A stretch of DNA of 14,189 nucleotides from Proteobacteria bacterium UBA7420 (GTDB lineage Bacteria > Pseudomonadota > Gammaproteobacteria > Magnimaribacterales > D2472), in the NCBI GenBank assembly GCA_002469975.1, contig DKMG01000019.1, forward strand, positions 1-14,189, read 5' to 3'. The notes beneath the pieces are model-generated. The model was not told the DNA's origin, searched no databases, and saw only the letters and a list, made by a program, of their open reading frames with translations. A program made the translations under genes and the position numbers. Positions 13,423-14,189 of the stretch are shown here, piece after piece. Position 1 is the stretch's first letter. Each line of letters starts with the position of its first letter.

Positions 13423-14189
13423 ATGTCAATTCAGTCCATAGAAAATACAGAGCAAGTTCGCGACCTTGAGAAGGCCGTGTTAGGAGGCTTGATGCTGGAA
13501 ACTGAGAGATACGATGCTGTTAGTCTAATCATCCAATTTTCTGATTTTGAAGGCCAGGACCATCAAAGCATTTTTCAGTCTATGGGAGAGCTGGTTTATT
13601 CCAATAAGCCCCTAGATCCTTTGACTGTTTCGGATCGGCTGGATAATAAAAACCTTCTCACAAGAGCTGGCGGAAAAAATTATCTTATTGATTTAGCAGC
13701 TGCCAGTCCTTCAGCGGCTAATCTTGAGGCTTACGCTGAGATGATTCGTCAAAAATCAATTTCTAGAAAATTGATGAAAATTAATTCAGAAATATCTCAA
13801 CTCATTCTCAATCCTCAGGGTAAAGATGCTGCTGCTTTATTAGATGAAGCTGAAACCAAAATATTTTCCTTGAATGATGAGGCTAGTAAAACTGCCTCAA
13901 GCATTAAAAAATTAGATGTATTGATACCCCAGTCCATTGATAAGTTAAATCAAATTGCCAATAGTGGTTCTTCGTTGCTGGGCTCTTCCACTGGCTTCAA
14001 GGACTTGGATGCTAAATTGCAGGGATTGCAGAATGGTGATCTGATTATTGTGGCAGCTCGACCCAGTATGGGTAAAACTGCTTTAAGCATGAATATTGTA
14101 GAGAATTTCTTATTGAATAAAGAGGTTGAGGGCGGTGTTCTTGCATTTAGCTTAGAGATGCCCGCTGAGTCTCTTACCACTAGGCTCCT
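13423..14189 (+). CDS. dnaB: Replicative DNA helicase DnaB, N-terminal part
   Basis: DnaB is the hexameric 5'-3' helicase of the replication fork. The open frame runs off the right edge after 255 residues (of roughly 450-470 expected), so the stop is not seen. The N-terminal domain opens with LEKAVLGGLML (15-25), where most DnaBs have E.(A/S)VLG.(L/M), and includes FYDQRHQ.IF-like FEGQDHQSIF (42-51) and AGGKNYLIDL (82-91). The RecA-like domain begins with STGFKDLDAKLQGLQNGDLII (189-209) and has the Walker A motif ARPSMGKTA (212-220) and SLEMP (243-247). The start is fixed by the upstream in-frame stop at 13399-13401, as ATG 13423 is the first start codon after it. rplI-dnaB adjacency is common in bacteria. 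Confidence 0.96.
   Translation, partial: MSIQSIENTEQVRDLEKAVLGGLMLETERYDAVSLIIQFSDFEGQDHQSIFQSMGELVYSNKPLDPLTVSDRLDNKNLLTRAGGKNYLIDLAAASPSAANLEAYAEMIRQKSISRKLMKINSEISQLILNPQGKDAAALLDEAETKIFSLNDEASKTASSIKKLDVLIPQSIDKLNQIANSGSSLLGSSTGFKDLDAKLQGLQNGDLIIVAARPSMGKTALSMNIVENFLLNKEVEGGVLAFSLEMPAESLTTRL

Noticed and set aside
13950..14180. Antisense frame of 76 codons opposite dnaB
   Set aside because: It is a shadow of the DnaB RecA domain, where Walker A and SLEMP motifs are clear on the + strand.
1..14189. Mobile elements, CRISPR arrays, tRNA or rRNA genes, toxin-antitoxin or other accessory systems
   Set aside because: None is visible; nearly every base belongs to a recognised core gene.

Overview
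The window is an AT-rich, gene-dense piece of a bacterial chromosome with every gene on the + strand. It holds most of a gammaproteobacterial-type division and cell wall (dcw) cluster, joined directly to a ribosomal protein and replication operon. The gene order ftsI-murE-murF-mraY-murD-ftsW-murG-murC-ddl-ftsQ-ftsA, a DAP-type MurE, and FtsA together point to a Gram-negative proteobacterium, most likely a gammaproteobacterium. The low GC, very short or overlapping junctions and several unusually short proteins fit a streamlined genome such as those of marine planktonic gammaproteobacteria (SAR86-like). That placement is inference.

Bases 1-12227 are the dcw block. The window opens inside ftsI (septal transpeptidase). 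Cytoplasmic precursor synthesis is covered by murE, murF, murD, murC and ddl, the lipid steps by mraY and murG, and septal polymerisation and divisome assembly by ftsW, ftsQ and ftsA. Genes overlap by 4-19 bases or are separated by at most 12, so the block is almost certainly one transcript with translational coupling. murB is not between murC and ddl. The usual ftsZ and lpxC are not downstream of ftsA.

Bases 12228-12307 are the longest non-coding stretch (80 bp). It holds a weak AT hairpin and the strong ribosome binding site of rpsF. Bases 12308-13386 encode S6, S18 and L9 (rpsF-rpsR-rplI), without priB. A 36-bp gap containing a perfect 8-bp inverted repeat then leads into dnaB, the replicative helicase, which runs off the right edge.

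No unknown defence, mobile or biosynthetic system is visible. The interest lies in deviations within core genes. MurD lacks about 65 residues of its central domain, including the Mur-ligase HN motif. FtsQ has a lipoprotein-like signal with an LGGC lipobox. FtsI has Gln in place of the Asn of its SxN motif. ftsZ is missing next to ftsA. An A8 tract at the murC/ddl junction could give a MurC-Ddl fusion by -1 slippage.
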